A stretch of DNA of 64,000 bases from Alistipes communis (GCF_006542665.1 NZ_AP019735.1:496001-560000), one strand, 5' to 3'. Positions 53,243 to 62,070 are shown, counted from the stretch's first letter. The notes: generated by a model from the sequence alone, not told the origin. Program-made: numbers and translations.

Positions 53243-53438
53243 AAAGTGTTTAGCTTTTGTCCTTGAGCGAAAATGTGGTAGTTTTCAGTAAACAGGGATA
53301 GCAATAACACTCGTCACTTGTATTGGTACGCGATGTGCTCTGCTCCGTGCTATACAGGTGTGGAGTATTGTTTATTTGTTTACGGGTATACCACAACCTT
53401 CGCTCAGATAAACTAACGACTCCACACTTTCTTTTTTT
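53243..53438 (+). ncRNA. Long imperfect hairpin RNA, candidate 6S-like RNA
   Basis: No protein frame fits here, but the two halves of 53243-53430 pair over their whole length. The pairs are AAAGTGT (53243) with ACACTTT (53424-53430), TTAG/TTT segments, TGAGCGAA with TTCGCTCA, TGTGGTA with TACCACA, GTAAACA with TGTTTAC, CAATA with TATTG, and TGTAT with ATACA around an apical loop. Internal bubbles lie at about 53281-53288 and 53296-53302. Immediately after the closing stem come CTTTTTTT, so the structure ends like an intrinsic terminator, and a -7 box lies upstream. A transcript of this size and rod-like shape with bubbles resembles 6S RNA, which binds RNA polymerase. Identity is inference. 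Confidence 0.55.
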
Positions 53439-53483
53439 GGATCCCACCTCTCAGGAGTCGGCAGGTGACAAACCGAAACAATC

Positions 53484-53642
53484 ATGGAAACGAGTAAAGG
53501 CTGCAAGAAACTTTACCTGGCCCCGACGTTGTCTCTCTCGTTCGTTGAAGTCGAGCAAGGCTTCGCGACCTCCGAGACAGGCGGCAGCGGCGACTGGCGG
53601 GAGGATCCCATCGTGCCCGGCGACGGCAGCGACTGGGATTGA
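53484..53642 (+). CDS. 52-residue peptide of unknown function
   Basis: A short gene starts METSKGCKKLYLAPTLSLSF and continues VEVEQGFATSETGGSGDWRE, ending in DPIVPGDGSDWD. It has no signal peptide or membrane helix. The pattern 'Y.aP....v.vE.GFa.S' followed by a Gly/Asp/Trp-rich tail recurs, as far as I recall, in tiny unannotated Bacteroidetes genes next to fimbrillin or FISUMP-like lipoproteins, as here. It lies between the hairpin RNA and a lipoprotein gene, with no separate promoter visible, so it may depend on read-through past the RNA's T-run. Function unknown; a leader, pheromone-like or chaperone role are all possible. Confidence 0.6.
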   Translation: METSKGCKKLYLAPTLSLSFVEVEQGFATSETGGSGDWREDPIVPGDGSDWD

Positions 53643-53719
53643 CACCGCCCGCAATACGGGCAGTCGCCCGCCTTGCAATCCGACTTATTTATTAACCAAT
53701 TCACTCTATCCGAACGAAA

Positions 53720-55668
53720 ATGAAAACAATCTATTGGGGATTGTTGTCCCTGTGACTGGCTCTAGCCGGCTGTACGAAGGGTGTCGACGAGCCGACACCG
53801 GCCGGTGCAACGCCGGCGACCGATGAAACTCCGTTTTACGGCACGATCGAAACCGATGCCGACACCCGCTGCGCCACGAAGGACTCCGACGGGCAGATCG
53901 ACGTCCACTGGAACCCGACCGACGAGATCGCCCTCTTCAAAGGCTGTCCGCTGTGCAGTTGCTACGGCGTGCAGCCCGACCAGAACGATCCCAGCCACTG
54001 CGAACTCTATTTCAAGGAAGGAGCCCACGGCGACCAGTTCGGCGGCGCGACGATCGAATACGACGCCAACTATGCGCTCCATCCCTATTACGCCGACGGC
54101 GTGGCCTGCGACAAGGTCGGCGGCGTACCGATGATGACCTTCTCGCTGCCCGCCACGCAGCGTTACAACGCCGCGGCGCACGCCGGCATCGGCTGCGTAC
54201 CGATGACGGCAGCCACCCGCTCGCGCACCGAAACCAACCTGCCGTTCATGGTGGCCGTCGGCGCCCTGCGCCTTCAATTCTACACGACCGAAACCGATCC
54301 GGTGAAGGTGATGGGGCTGCGCTTCATCGCCAATGGCGACGAGGGCGTTGCGGGTGCCGCCGCTGTGGCGATGAACTATCTCGAGGAGGGCCAGTCGGGC
54401 GAACCCCGTCTGACGATGGCTGCCGACGCCGCAAAAGAGGTCGCAGTCGACTGCGGCGAAGGCGTCGTCCTGAGCACCGATGCCGATTACCCCACGCAGT
54501 TCGCCGTCGCTCTGCCCCGCAGACCTTCGACCAAGGCTTCACGATCGAACTGACCGACGACCGCGGACGCACCATGGAGATCACCAAACCGGCCGAGTCG
54601 GCTTCGCCCGTCACGATCGTCCGCCGCGAGTTCTACGCCATGAAGGCGATCGAGTTCAAACCCGAACCCGAAGCGGTCGACCTGGGCAAACCGGCCAACT
54701 GCTACGTCGTTTCGCAAGCCGGCACCTACATGTTCCCCGCCGAACTCGTCGACGGCACCGCCATCAAGGGCTCCTTCGACACGGTCGACTGGACGTGGCG
54801 TACGACGGGCGTCGAACTGAGCGACATCGCCTATGTCGACGGCTATATCCGTTTCACGGTGAAGAAGTTCGTCAAGGGTAACGCCTCGATCTCCGCCTAC
54901 GACGCGCAGCAGCATCTGATGCTGCACAACTGGCACATCTGGCTGACCGACGCCCCGCAGGAGATGGGAACGGTCGCCGGCGCCTCCTCGCCCGTATTCC
55001 TCGACCGGAACATCGGTGCCGTGGCGACCGATCCCAATGACCCGAACAGCTACGGCCTGCTCTACCAGTGGGGACGCAAAGACCCGTACCGCAACATGGC
55101 TGCGGGCAGCATCAACGAGCGGCCGGAGATCAACCCCGCATGGAAAACCGTCACGGGCAACACGGTCTATTGGAACGACTGGAACATCCAGAACGCATGG
55201 AGCAGTTGGGAGAAGCGCAACAACTATCCGCTCTGTTTCATGTATTCGCGTACTTATTATGACGGCCGCGACTACAACTGGGTGAAATACGAAACGGCAC
55301 CGACGCACTATCTGTGGTTCACGCCCAAGACCAATTTCGACCCGTGTCCCGCCGGATACCGCATTCCGACGCAGCAGGAGTTCGACGTCGATTATACACT
55401 CGACGACGACGGGAACATCGGCTTTACGGTGGTCGCCGACCGGCAATTCAATCCGCTGCCCGCGCAGGGCTATCTGAAATTCGACGGAACACCCCGTTTC
55501 ATCGGTCAGGAAGTGACACTCTGGACGTGCCAGCCCTATGCCACCGGTGCAGGACAATTGGGTGCATACAACTTCGACTACTACATCGGCGAGCCGTCGT
55601 CGCTGACGAATACAGACCTTGTCAACCGGTCGTTCGCCATGCCCGTTCGCTGCGTCAAGATCAAATAA
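53720..55668 (+). pseudogene. Fimbrillin/FISUMP-like lipoprotein gene with a stop in the signal peptide and a frameshift
   Basis: From ATG 53720 the frame reads MKTIYWGLLSL, then TGA at 53753, then LALAGCTKGVDEPT, an obvious lipobox. The stop thus interrupts the signal peptide. The frame continues as a fimbrillin-family-like N-terminal domain (DSDGQIDVHWNPTDEIALFKG) and runs out at 54553. From about 54515 a second frame carries the rest (QTFDQGFTIELTDDRGR, ANCYVVSQAGTYMFPAEL, FLDRNIGAVATDPNDPNSYG, LLYQWGRKDPYRN, MPVRCVKIK). Adding one C to CCCC at 54516-54519 joins them as VALPPQTFDQGF. The C-terminal half is paralogous to the protein at 2223-3926. With two independent lesions it looks inactivated. 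Confidence 0.8.
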
Positions 55669-55754
55669 GCGGAGCGGAACCGGCATCCGTAATCGCAGAA
55701 CATCTCCTTGCGCCCGTCAGCCAGCGGGAACGATGTCATGTGTGTGTTGTTTCG

Positions 55755-55785
55755 GAGAAGCCATCGCAAGGGGCTTCTCTTTTTC
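55755..55785 (+). terminator. Terminator after the broken FISUMP-like gene
   Basis: GAGAAGCC (55755-55762) pairs with GGCTTCTC (55772-55779), followed by TTTTT. Confidence 0.85.
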
Positions 55786-55859
55786 ATGCTCCCCTTGCTT
55801 TCTTGCCGACGCACCGGCGGGAGGCGAACCGCCCTCCAATACGGGGCGAAACATACGGA

Positions 55860-55890
55860 AAGGCGCAGTCCATCGTGCGGAGTGCGCCTT
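55860..55890 (-). terminator. Terminator after mlaF
   Basis: AAGGCGCA and TGCGCCTT form an 8-bp stem. On the minus strand it runs into TTTCC, 22 nt after the mlaF stop. Confidence 0.55.
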
Positions 55891-55911
55891 CGCCCGCCGT
55901 ACCGGCCGCCG

Positions 55912-56667
55912 TCAGCCGATCGCCTTCTTCGCGCGCTTGGCCATGGCCGAAGCGAAGACGAAATCGTTCAGCTCGCGGTTGTCCGTGTGCAGGATGTCCT
56001 CCTTGGTGCCTTCCCACCATTTGCGGCCCTTGTAGATGTAGACGATCTTCTGCCCGATCTCCATGACGGAGTTCATGTCGTGGGTATTGATGATCGTGGT
56101 GATGTTGTACTCCTCGGTGATCTCGTGGATCAGGTTGTCGATGACGATCGAGGTCTGCGGATCGAGGCCCGAGTTGGGCTCGTCGCAGAAGAGGTAGCGC
56201 GGGTTCAGGACGATCGCGCGCGCGATGGCCACGCGCTTGATCATGCCGCCCGACAACTCCGAAGGGTAGAGATCGTCGGCGTTTTCGAGCCGCACGCGCC
56301 GCAGGCAGAAATCCACGCGCTCGCGTTTCTCGGCCTCCGACTGATCGGTGAAGAGATCCAGCGGCAGGCGGATGTTCTCCGCCACGGTCGACGAGTCCAG
56401 CAGCGCACCGCCCTGAAAGATCATGCCGATGTCCTTGCGGATCGCCTTGCGCTCCTTGAATCCGAGCGCCGTATAGCGGATGTCGTCGTAGAAGATCTCC
56501 CCCGAATCGACGGCGTGCAACCCCACCAGACATTTCAGCAGCACGGTTTTGCCCGAACCGCTCTGCCCGATGATGAGATTCGTCTTTCCGGTCTCGAACT
56601 CCACCGAGATGTCGTCGAGCACCGTGCGCCCGTCGAACGACTTGAAGATATGTTCCGCGCGTATCAT
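55912..56667 (-). CDS. ABC transporter ATP-binding protein, MlaF-like
   Basis: This 251-residue ATPase has Walker A LIIGQSGSGKTVLLKCL, the signature LSGGMIKRVAIARAI, and Walker B RYLFCDEPNSGLDP. The sequence around IFQGGALLDSSTVAENIRLPL is characteristic of MlaF/Ttg2A ATPases that power phospholipid movement between the two membranes. Its start overlaps the MlaE stop by 4 bp, so the two are coupled. In this window no MlaD (MCE) gene lies beside them; in Bacteroidetes it is often elsewhere. Confidence 0.93.
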   Translation of the reverse strand: MIRAEHIFKSFDGRTVLDDISVEFETGKTNLIIGQSGSGKTVLLKCLVGLHAVDSGEIFYDDIRYTALGFKERKAIRKDIGMIFQGGALLDSSTVAENIRLPLDLFTDQSEAEKRERVDFCLRRVRLENADDLYPSELSGGMIKRVAIARAIVLNPRYLFCDEPNSGLDPQTSIVIDNLIHEITEEYNITTIINTHDMNSVMEIGQKIVYIYKGRKWWEGTKEDILHTDNRELNDFVFASAMAKRAKKAIG

Positions 56668-57410
56668 GTCAGCAGGATTTGCGTGAGGATCAGGTTGAAG
56701 ATCATGATGACGATCGACGAAGCGACCACCGCCCGCGTCGAAGCCTTGCCTACTTCCAGCGAATTGCCCTTGGCGTAGTAGCCGTAGAAGGCCGACACGG
56801 AGGTGATGATGAAGGCGAAGAAGCAGGTTTTGATGAGCGAATAGACGATCGAATAGAGTTTGAAATCGTAGAGCAGTCCCGTGACGTAGTCGTCGGGGAT
56901 CATGATGCCCGTGAAGACGGCGATCATCCAGCCGCCGGCGATGCCGATCAGAATGCTCAGGATCGTCAGGAACGGAAAGAAGAGCACCGTAGCCACGATC
57001 TTGGGCAGGATGAGGTACGACGCCGAGTTGACGCCCATGATTTCCAGCGCGTCGATCTGCTCGGTAATGCGCATCGTACCGATCTCGGAGGCGATGTTCG
57101 ACCCCACCTTGCCGGCCAGTATGAGCGCCACGACCGTCGAGGAGAATTCCAGGATCATCGTCTCGCGCGTGGCGTAGCCGATGATGTACTTCGGAATGAA
57201 CGGCGATTCGAGGTTGATCGACATCTGCAACGTGATGACTGCGCCGATGAAGACCGAAATGATCGCCGTCAGCCCGATCGAGTTCAGGCCGAGCGCATCC
57301 ATTTCGTAAATGATCCGGCGACGGTAGATCGGAAGCTTCTCAGGACGCGAGAAGACCTTTCCCATCAGGATGAAATATTGCCCGACGAGGGCGAAGAGTT
57401 TCGACAACAT
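56664..57410 (-). CDS. MlaE-family ABC transporter permease
   Basis: This 248-residue membrane protein has about five hydrophobic helices and MlaE hallmarks: MDALGLNSIGLTAIISVFIGAVITLQM, FSSTVVALILAGKVGSNIASEIGTMRITEQIDALEIMG, MIPDDYVTGL. It forms the membrane part of the lipid-trafficking complex with MlaF, encoded directly downstream. It is preceded by the DUF4834 gene, 44 bp upstream on the same strand. Confidence 0.95.
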   Translation of the reverse strand: MLSKLFALVGQYFILMGKVFSRPEKLPIYRRRIIYEMDALGLNSIGLTAIISVFIGAVITLQMSINLESPFIPKYIIGYATRETMILEFSSTVVALILAGKVGSNIASEIGTMRITEQIDALEIMGVNSASYLILPKIVATVLFFPFLTILSILIGIAGGWMIAVFTGIMIPDDYVTGLLYDFKLYSIVYSLIKTCFFAFIITSVSAFYGYYAKGNSLEVGKASTRAVVASSIVIMIFNLILTQILLT

Positions 57411-57454
57411 AGCAATCTATCCCGGCGACCGGACTGCATTCGGCCGCCGCAGGT

Positions 57455-57853
57455 TTATTTTTTCGGGTTCTGCTCCTCCACCTCCTCGAACTCGACGTAT
57501 TCGCCCACCGAGTCGTTGATCCGCTTTTCGGGCGTGTCGGAGGTCTTGTAGACCTTCACGTCGCCTTCGTCGCGGCGCGAGTACCACGTATAGGTGCGGC
57601 GGCGCGGGCCTTCCTGCGAGAAGCCTCCCTGCTGCCCCATTTCACGGCGCAGCTTGTTGACACGGTATCGGAACAGAAGGACGAAAACGACGCCCAGCAA
57701 CAAAATCGTCAGCATAACGTAAAAGATAAAGTTGGCGATACCGACCAGCACCGACGGCGCGGCGACGGCCAGTATCAGGATAACGAGGCACGTCACGGGG
57801 TTGCGGCGGACGAACTCCGTGAGGCCGTATAGAATCCGAGTGAAAAATTCCAT
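57455..57853 (-). CDS. DUF4834 family membrane protein
   Basis: From ATG 57853 (MEFFTRILYGLTEFVRRNPVT) the protein has 132 residues, with one or two hydrophobic helices (CLVILILAVAAPSVLVGIANFIFYVMLTILLLGVVFVLLF) and a charged tail ending VEFEEVEEQNPKK. I recognise it as DUF4834, a Bacteroidetes family of unknown function. A TATCTTTG -7 box about 30 bp upstream on the minus strand supports this start; ATG 57868 (MVNVV) would leave too short a leader. It probably shares a transcript with mlaE and mlaF downstream. Confidence 0.8.
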   Translation of the reverse strand: MEFFTRILYGLTEFVRRNPVTCLVILILAVAAPSVLVGIANFIFYVMLTILLLGVVFVLLFRYRVNKLRREMGQQGGFSQEGPRRRTYTWYSRRDEGDVKVYKTSDTPEKRINDSVGEYVEFEEVEEQNPKK

Positions 57854-57878
57854 AACAACATTCACCATTATTCGGACA

Positions 57879-58036
57879 AAGATACGAAAAGTCGAGTGCA
57901 GAAGCAAACATTCATGTTTGATTATGCCGAGACGGAGTATCTTCGGCGTCAGCCAAAGATACGAATAAGCGAGGGCAATGTCAAATTTATTTGAACATTG
58001 CCGAACGGGAGCATCTAAGGCATCAGCCAAAGGTAC
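57879..58036 (-). repeat. Two tandem copies of an about 79-bp repeat carrying -7 boxes
   Basis: The block AAAGATACGAAaAGtCGAG..GCA...CAAA.ATT.ATtTGA..aTGCCGA...GgAG.ATCT..GGC.TCAGCC occurs twice in a row (about 57879-57954 and 57955-58036). Its edge, AAAGATAC on the plus strand, is the reverse complement of the -7 box TATCTTTG, and lies just upstream of the DUF4834 start on the minus strand. Related copies sit at 63496-63660. Confidence 0.75.
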
Positions 58037-58128
58037 AAAAATCAAACGATAAAAACGCAATCCGGACCGGATTCCTCCGGAACCGATGAAAAAACGCTAA
58101 TTTGTCCTGATTATTTTCCGAATCCGCC

Positions 58129-58278
58129 ATGAATCTCCCTGCCTCGCCCCGTTCGCTTTCGCGCTCGGCCGATTTCGGACTGCTGCGCATCGACCGGGGA
58201 CTCGACCGCATGGCCGACGGGATCGAACGCTGCCGGCTCGCCGCGGGCAAACGCATCCCGTTCGGAGAGATGTCGTGA
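58129..58278 (+). CDS. Possible 49-residue protein of unknown function
   Basis: A short frame (MNLPASPRSLSRSADFGLLR, then IDRGLDRMADGIERC) begins after the repeat region and ends at TGA 58276-58278. Its codon use is GC-rich, like neighbours. No promoter match or family could be identified, and it may be a chance frame in a GC-rich segment. Confidence 0.25.
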   Translation: MNLPASPRSLSRSADFGLLRIDRGLDRMADGIERCRLAAGKRIPFGEMS

Positions 58279-58372
58279 CAAGCACCTCTTTCGACAGCCG
58301 GCCGCTCCGTGCGAAAACAGACAAAAAGATTGAAAAATACGGCGATCGAACAGGTATTTCCGAAAAAAAGCT

Positions 58373-58380
58373 TATCTTTG
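58373..58380 (+). promoter_or_regulatory. -7 box upstream of the second EEP gene
   Basis: TATCTTTG follows AT-rich DNA and lies about 190 bp before the ATG at 58569. The stretch 58381-58568 shows no other gene. Confidence 0.55.
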
Positions 58381-58568
58381 AAAACCTTTTCGACAAGCCG
58401 AGCGCAGAGCCGAACCCAGTTCGAACTATGCCGAGGCGGGAAAAGGATTGCGAAAGCGGCGGAATCCCATCCGACGAACAGAGACCGCACCCACAACAAA
58501 AGCGGCGCTCGTCCATTCGATGTTATCTCCGTGTAAATTTTAGCGAATCGGCAAATTTTCGAAATCAG

Positions 58569-59855
58569 ATGAAAAAACGACTTATCCTCTCGATCCTTCT
58601 GCTCGCCGCTTTCGGCTTGCAGGCCCGCGCGCAACGCAAAATCGCAGGGACGCGCACGGCGGACTTCACGATCGTCTACTGCTCCGCACTCGAAGACGAG
58701 GAGGGCATCGATGCCGCGCGGACGCTCCGACAGGAGCTCGCCGGCGCCGAACAGCCCGAATTGCGGATACTGCCCGACACGGCGTTCCGCCGGGGCCGGG
58801 CCATCCGGCTCGTCCGGTCGGAGGATCGGGCGCCCTTCGACTACGCCGTCCGCGTCTCGCGCGGCGATCTTCTGATCGACGGCGGCGGCAGCTGGGCCCT
58901 GACGAAGGCCGCGCAGCATGTCGCGCAAATGCTCCGGGAGGGCGACATTCCGCGCGACGCGCATATCGAAGGCTCGGTCGAGGGCGAATGCCTCTTCGCA
59001 CGCGCTGCGGGTTCGAACCTGCGCATCCTGGCCGACAACATCTGGGATTACAGCCGCGACGACATTCCCGAAGCATGGCGCCTCATCGGCGAAGATCCCC
59101 GCGACGACGTGCGTGCTCCGCAATTCGCCCAGCTCGTGCGCGCCTTCATGCCCGACGTGCTCGATTTGCAGGAATACAGCCTCCACATGCACCAGCGGTT
59201 CTACCCGCTGATCCGCCGATACGGCTATCGGATCGCCTACGAGGGCGAGGAGCCGTGGAACAACACGCCGATCTTCTATAACCCCGAAACCGTGGAGCTG
59301 GTGGACGTCAACTACGTCCTCTACGCCCCGTCGTGCTGGAGCAACATCGGCAGCAAATCCTACACCTCGGCGGTCTTCCGCAAGAAGGACACGGGCCGGC
59401 TCTTCGCCGTGGTCAACACCCACCTGTGGTGGAAGAGCGAAGCCGCGCAGCCGGGCAGTACCTACGCGCGTGCGGCACAGGTACGTCTGATGATGGCCGA
59501 AGCCGAAGTGCTGAAAAACAAGTACGGCTGCACGATTTTCGTCACGGGCGACATGAACGCCTACGAAGATTCGCTGCCCATACGCCAGTTCATCGAAGGG
59601 GGTTACACGCCCTGCTACAAGGCGGCGACGGACGCGACCGACAACGGCAACGGCCATCACATCTGCGGCCCGAAAGACGGCTATTCGCGCACGAGCCGGC
59701 GCCGCAGCCCCGACCGCGAAAAGGGCGCTATCGACCACTGCTTCATCTACAACGCCCAAGAAGGCGTGGCGGTCAAAGTCTTCGACTGCATCACGGCCCG
59801 CTTCACCGTCAAACTCACCGACCACTACCCCTACCTGATCGATGCGGCCCTGTAA
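58569..59855 (+). CDS. Secreted endonuclease/exonuclease/phosphatase-family protein
   Basis: The start at 58569 gives the signal peptide MKKRLILSILLLAAFGLQARA; the frame upstream has no protein-like sequence. The 428-residue protein has an N-terminal domain of about 130 residues (TADFTIVYCSALEDEEGIDAARTL, VRVSRGDLLIDGGG). The EEP fold follows: RILADNIWDYSRDD, DVLDLQEYSLHMHQR, VNTHLWWKSE, VTGDMNAYEDSLPI, GAIDHCFIYN, LTDHYPYLIDAAL. The catalytic Asn, Glu, Asp and His are in place. It is a periplasmic or secreted phosphoesterase of unknown substrate. It overlaps the next gene by 14 bp. Confidence 0.85.
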   Translation: MKKRLILSILLLAAFGLQARAQRKIAGTRTADFTIVYCSALEDEEGIDAARTLRQELAGAEQPELRILPDTAFRRGRAIRLVRSEDRAPFDYAVRVSRGDLLIDGGGSWALTKAAQHVAQMLREGDIPRDAHIEGSVEGECLFARAAGSNLRILADNIWDYSRDDIPEAWRLIGEDPRDDVRAPQFAQLVRAFMPDVLDLQEYSLHMHQRFYPLIRRYGYRIAYEGEEPWNNTPIFYNPETVELVDVNYVLYAPSCWSNIGSKSYTSAVFRKKDTGRLFAVVNTHLWWKSEAAQPGSTYARAAQVRLMMAEAEVLKNKYGCTIFVTGDMNAYEDSLPIRQFIEGGYTPCYKAATDATDNGNGHHICGPKDGYSRTSRRRSPDREKGAIDHCFIYNAQEGVAVKVFDCITARFTVKLTDHYPYLIDAAL

Positions 59856-60564
59856 GCGGACTTCTCCGGCCTGCGGAGGCGGCGGCTCGCCGGACGAGCC
59901 GGACGATGGAAAATACCGGCGGTCGGTTTTCATCGGTGCGCTCACGCTCGGATTCGGGCTGGGCGTCGCCCTCTTTTTCAGCACGGGAGCACCGCTTCCC
60001 TGCAAGGTCTGCTATCCGGCCGCCTGGCTTTCGCTCGTGCTGTTCGCCCTGCGCGACAAGGCGTGCGTGCCGGTAGCCGGCGCCCTGCTGCTCTCGGCGG
60101 CGGGCGATGCCGCCGGAGCAGTGCACGACTTTCTGCTCCAAATGTTCCTCTTCGCGCTGGCGCACGTCGCCTACATCCGCTATTTCCTGCCGTCGGCCGA
60201 ATTCTCCCGCAGACGCATCGCCGCCGCGGCAGTCGTCGGTGCCGGCCTGCTCCTGTTCCTCTTCGCCGGCATCGTCCCCCGCGTGGCGTCGTCCGTCGAA
60301 CGGACGGGTGTCGCACTCTACGGCACGGTGATCGCAGCCATGCTCCTCAGCGTGCTCTTCTATCGGGGACGCTACGCCCCGGGCTTCCGCGTCGCGGCGC
60401 TGCTCTTCGTCTTCTCCGACGCGACGATCGCATGGAACAAATTCGTGGAACCGCTCCCCGACGCCACCCTCCGCATCATGTCCACCTACTACGCCGCACA
60501 GTACCTCTTCGCCCTGCTGGCCCTCGCGGCAAGCAGCCGCAAAGCGGCGGCGGCCAGGCCGTGA
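59842..60564 (+). CDS. YhhN/TMEM86-family membrane protein (lysoplasmalogenase-like)
   Basis: This 240-residue protein has about eight hydrophobic helices and the YhhN pattern: KVCYPAAWLSLVLFALRDK, ALLLSAAGDAAGAVHDFLLQMFLFALAHVAYIRYF, ALLFVFSDATIAWNKFVEPLP, STYYAAQYLFALLAL. The Asp residues in AAGD and FSDATIA are the conserved ones. Vertebrate TMEM86 cleaves the vinyl-ether bond of lysoplasmalogens, and plasmalogens are common in anaerobic Bacteroidales, so a lipid role is plausible. It starts inside the end of the EEP gene, so the two are coupled. Confidence 0.85.
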   Translation: MRPCKRTSPACGGGGSPDEPDDGKYRRSVFIGALTLGFGLGVALFFSTGAPLPCKVCYPAAWLSLVLFALRDKACVPVAGALLLSAAGDAAGAVHDFLLQMFLFALAHVAYIRYFLPSAEFSRRRIAAAAVVGAGLLLFLFAGIVPRVASSVERTGVALYGTVIAAMLLSVLFYRGRYAPGFRVAALLFVFSDATIAWNKFVEPLPDATLRIMSTYYAAQYLFALLALAASSRKAAAARP

Positions 60565-60638
60565 ACGACACTTCCTCCCGCAACCTCCGTACGCCGGAAA
60601 TCCCACCCTCCAAATTTCCGAATCCCCGCTTTTTTGCC

Positions 60639-60646
60639 TACCTTTG
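60639..60646 (+). promoter_or_regulatory. -7 box of purB
   Basis: TACCTTTG matches the consensus, 22 bp before the purB ATG. Confidence 0.65.
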
Positions 60647-60668
60647 CCGCATCAAAATCCGACACGAT

Positions 60669-62018
60669 ATGTTATTGAGCAACCTGACCGCCATTTCGCC
60701 CGTCGACGGACGCTACCGCAAGGTAACGGAGCGACTGGCCGACTACTTTTCGGAATACGCCCTGATCCGCTACCGCGTCCGCGTCGAAGTGGAGTATTTC
60801 ATCGCCCTGTGCGAACTGCCGCTGCCCGAATTGAAAGGGATCGACACGACCGCATTCGAGCGACTGCGCGGACTTTACCGCGACTTCTCGACGGCCGACG
60901 CCGAGCGCGTCAAGGAGATCGAGCGCACGACCAACCACGACGTGAAAGCCGTCGAGTACCTGCTCAAAGAGAAGATGGATGCGCTGGGGCTGGGCGCCTG
61001 CAAGGAGTTCGTCCACTTCGGCCTCACGTCGCAGGACATCAACAACACGGCCATTCCGCTCTCGATCAAGGAGGCGCTGGCGGAGGTCTGCTACCCTGCA
61101 CTGGCCGAACTGCGCGAGAAGCTCGCCGCGCTGGCCGCCGAGTGGCACGCCGTCCCGATGCTGGCCCACACGCACGGCCAGCCCGCCTCGCCCACGCGGC
61201 TGGGCAAGGAGCTGATGGTCTTCGTCGAACGGCTCGACCGGCAGATCGACCAATTGAAAGCCGTCGCCGTCACGGCCAAATTCGGCGGTGCGACGGGCAA
61301 TTTCAACGCCCACCACGTCGCCTACCCCGCCGTCGACTGGATCGCGTTCGCCAACCGTTTCGTCGGGAATACACTGGGGCTGACCCGCTCGCAGTACACC
61401 ACCCAGATCGAGCATTACGACAATCTGGCGGCGCTGTTCGACGCGCTCAAACGCATCGACACCATTCTCATCGACCTCTGCCGCGACATGTGGACCTATA
61501 TTTCGATGGAGTATTTCAAGCAGCGCATCAAGGCCGGCGAGATCGGTTCGAGCGCCATGCCCCACAAGGTCAACCCGATCGACTTCGAAAATGCCGAAGG
61601 CAATCTGGGCATCGCCAACGCGCTCTACGAGCATCTGGCGGGCAAGCTGCCCGTTTCGCGTATGCAGCGCGACCTGACCGACTCGACCGTGCTGCGCAAT
61701 GTCGGCGTTCCGGTGGCCCACACGCTGCTGGCCGTCGCTTCGCTGATGAAGGGGCTGGGCAAGGTGATTCTCAACGAGGAGGCGCTGCGCCGCGATCTGG
61801 ACGACAACTGGGCCGTCGTGGCCGAAGGCATCCAGACCGTCCTGCGCCGTGCGGGCTATCCCTCGCCCTACGAAGCGCTCAAAGCGCTCACGCGCACCAA
61901 CACCCACATCACCGCCGAGGCGATCGCCGCATTCATCGCCGGGCTCGACGTCTCGGAAGAGGTCAAGGCCGAGTTGCGCGCCATCACCCCCGCCAGCTAC
62001 ACGGGCATCGACTTCTGA
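60669..62018 (+). CDS. purB: Adenylosuccinate lyase
   Basis: From ATG 60669 the enzyme has 449 residues. The start is chosen because the promoter lies just before it and it begins with the conserved LLSNLTAISPVDGRYRKVTERL. Further landmarks are TTNHDVKAVEYLL, FVHFGLTSQDINNTA, HTHGQPASPTRLGKELMVF, and the fumarase-superfamily signature SSAMPHKVNPIDFENAEGN. It splits SAICAR and adenylosuccinate in purine synthesis. It is a single-gene unit ended by a hairpin. Confidence 0.98.
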   Translation: MLLSNLTAISPVDGRYRKVTERLADYFSEYALIRYRVRVEVEYFIALCELPLPELKGIDTTAFERLRGLYRDFSTADAERVKEIERTTNHDVKAVEYLLKEKMDALGLGACKEFVHFGLTSQDINNTAIPLSIKEALAEVCYPALAELREKLAALAAEWHAVPMLAHTHGQPASPTRLGKELMVFVERLDRQIDQLKAVAVTAKFGGATGNFNAHHVAYPAVDWIAFANRFVGNTLGLTRSQYTTQIEHYDNLAALFDALKRIDTILIDLCRDMWTYISMEYFKQRIKAGEIGSSAMPHKVNPIDFENAEGNLGIANALYEHLAGKLPVSRMQRDLTDSTVLRNVGVPVAHTLLAVASLMKGLGKVILNEEALRRDLDDNWAVVAEGIQTVLRRAGYPSPYEALKALTRTNTHITAEAIAAFIAGLDVSEEVKAELRAITPASYTGIDF

Positions 62019-62042
62019 CGGATAGATTCCCCGTTCATGCTA

Positions 62043-62070
62043 AAAGGGAGAGGCTTCGGCCTCTCCCTTT
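62043..62070 (+). terminator. Terminator after purB
   Basis: AAAGGGAGAGGC, loop TTCG and GCCTCTCCCTTT form a perfect 12-bp stem 24 nt after the stop. Confidence 0.85.

Noticed and set aside
53250..53447. Small minus-strand ORF across the hairpin RNA
   Set aside because: The region's self-complementarity explains it better as structured RNA; the frame has no family-like sequence.
53753..53755. In-frame TGA read as selenocysteine or tryptophan
   Set aside because: It lies in a signal peptide, not an active site; no SECIS-like hairpin follows, and the gene also has a frameshift.
58981..59020. GGTTCGAACC-like string resembling a tRNA T-arm
   Set aside because: It lies within the EEP coding sequence and no acceptor or anticodon stem surrounds it.
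58023..60005. Very long open frame on the minus strand (660 codons) opposite the EEP gene
   Set aside because: Composition is that of a shadow frame (rich in Val, Arg, Gly and Ala with no motif), and the plus strand holds a clear EEP enzyme with catalytic motifs.
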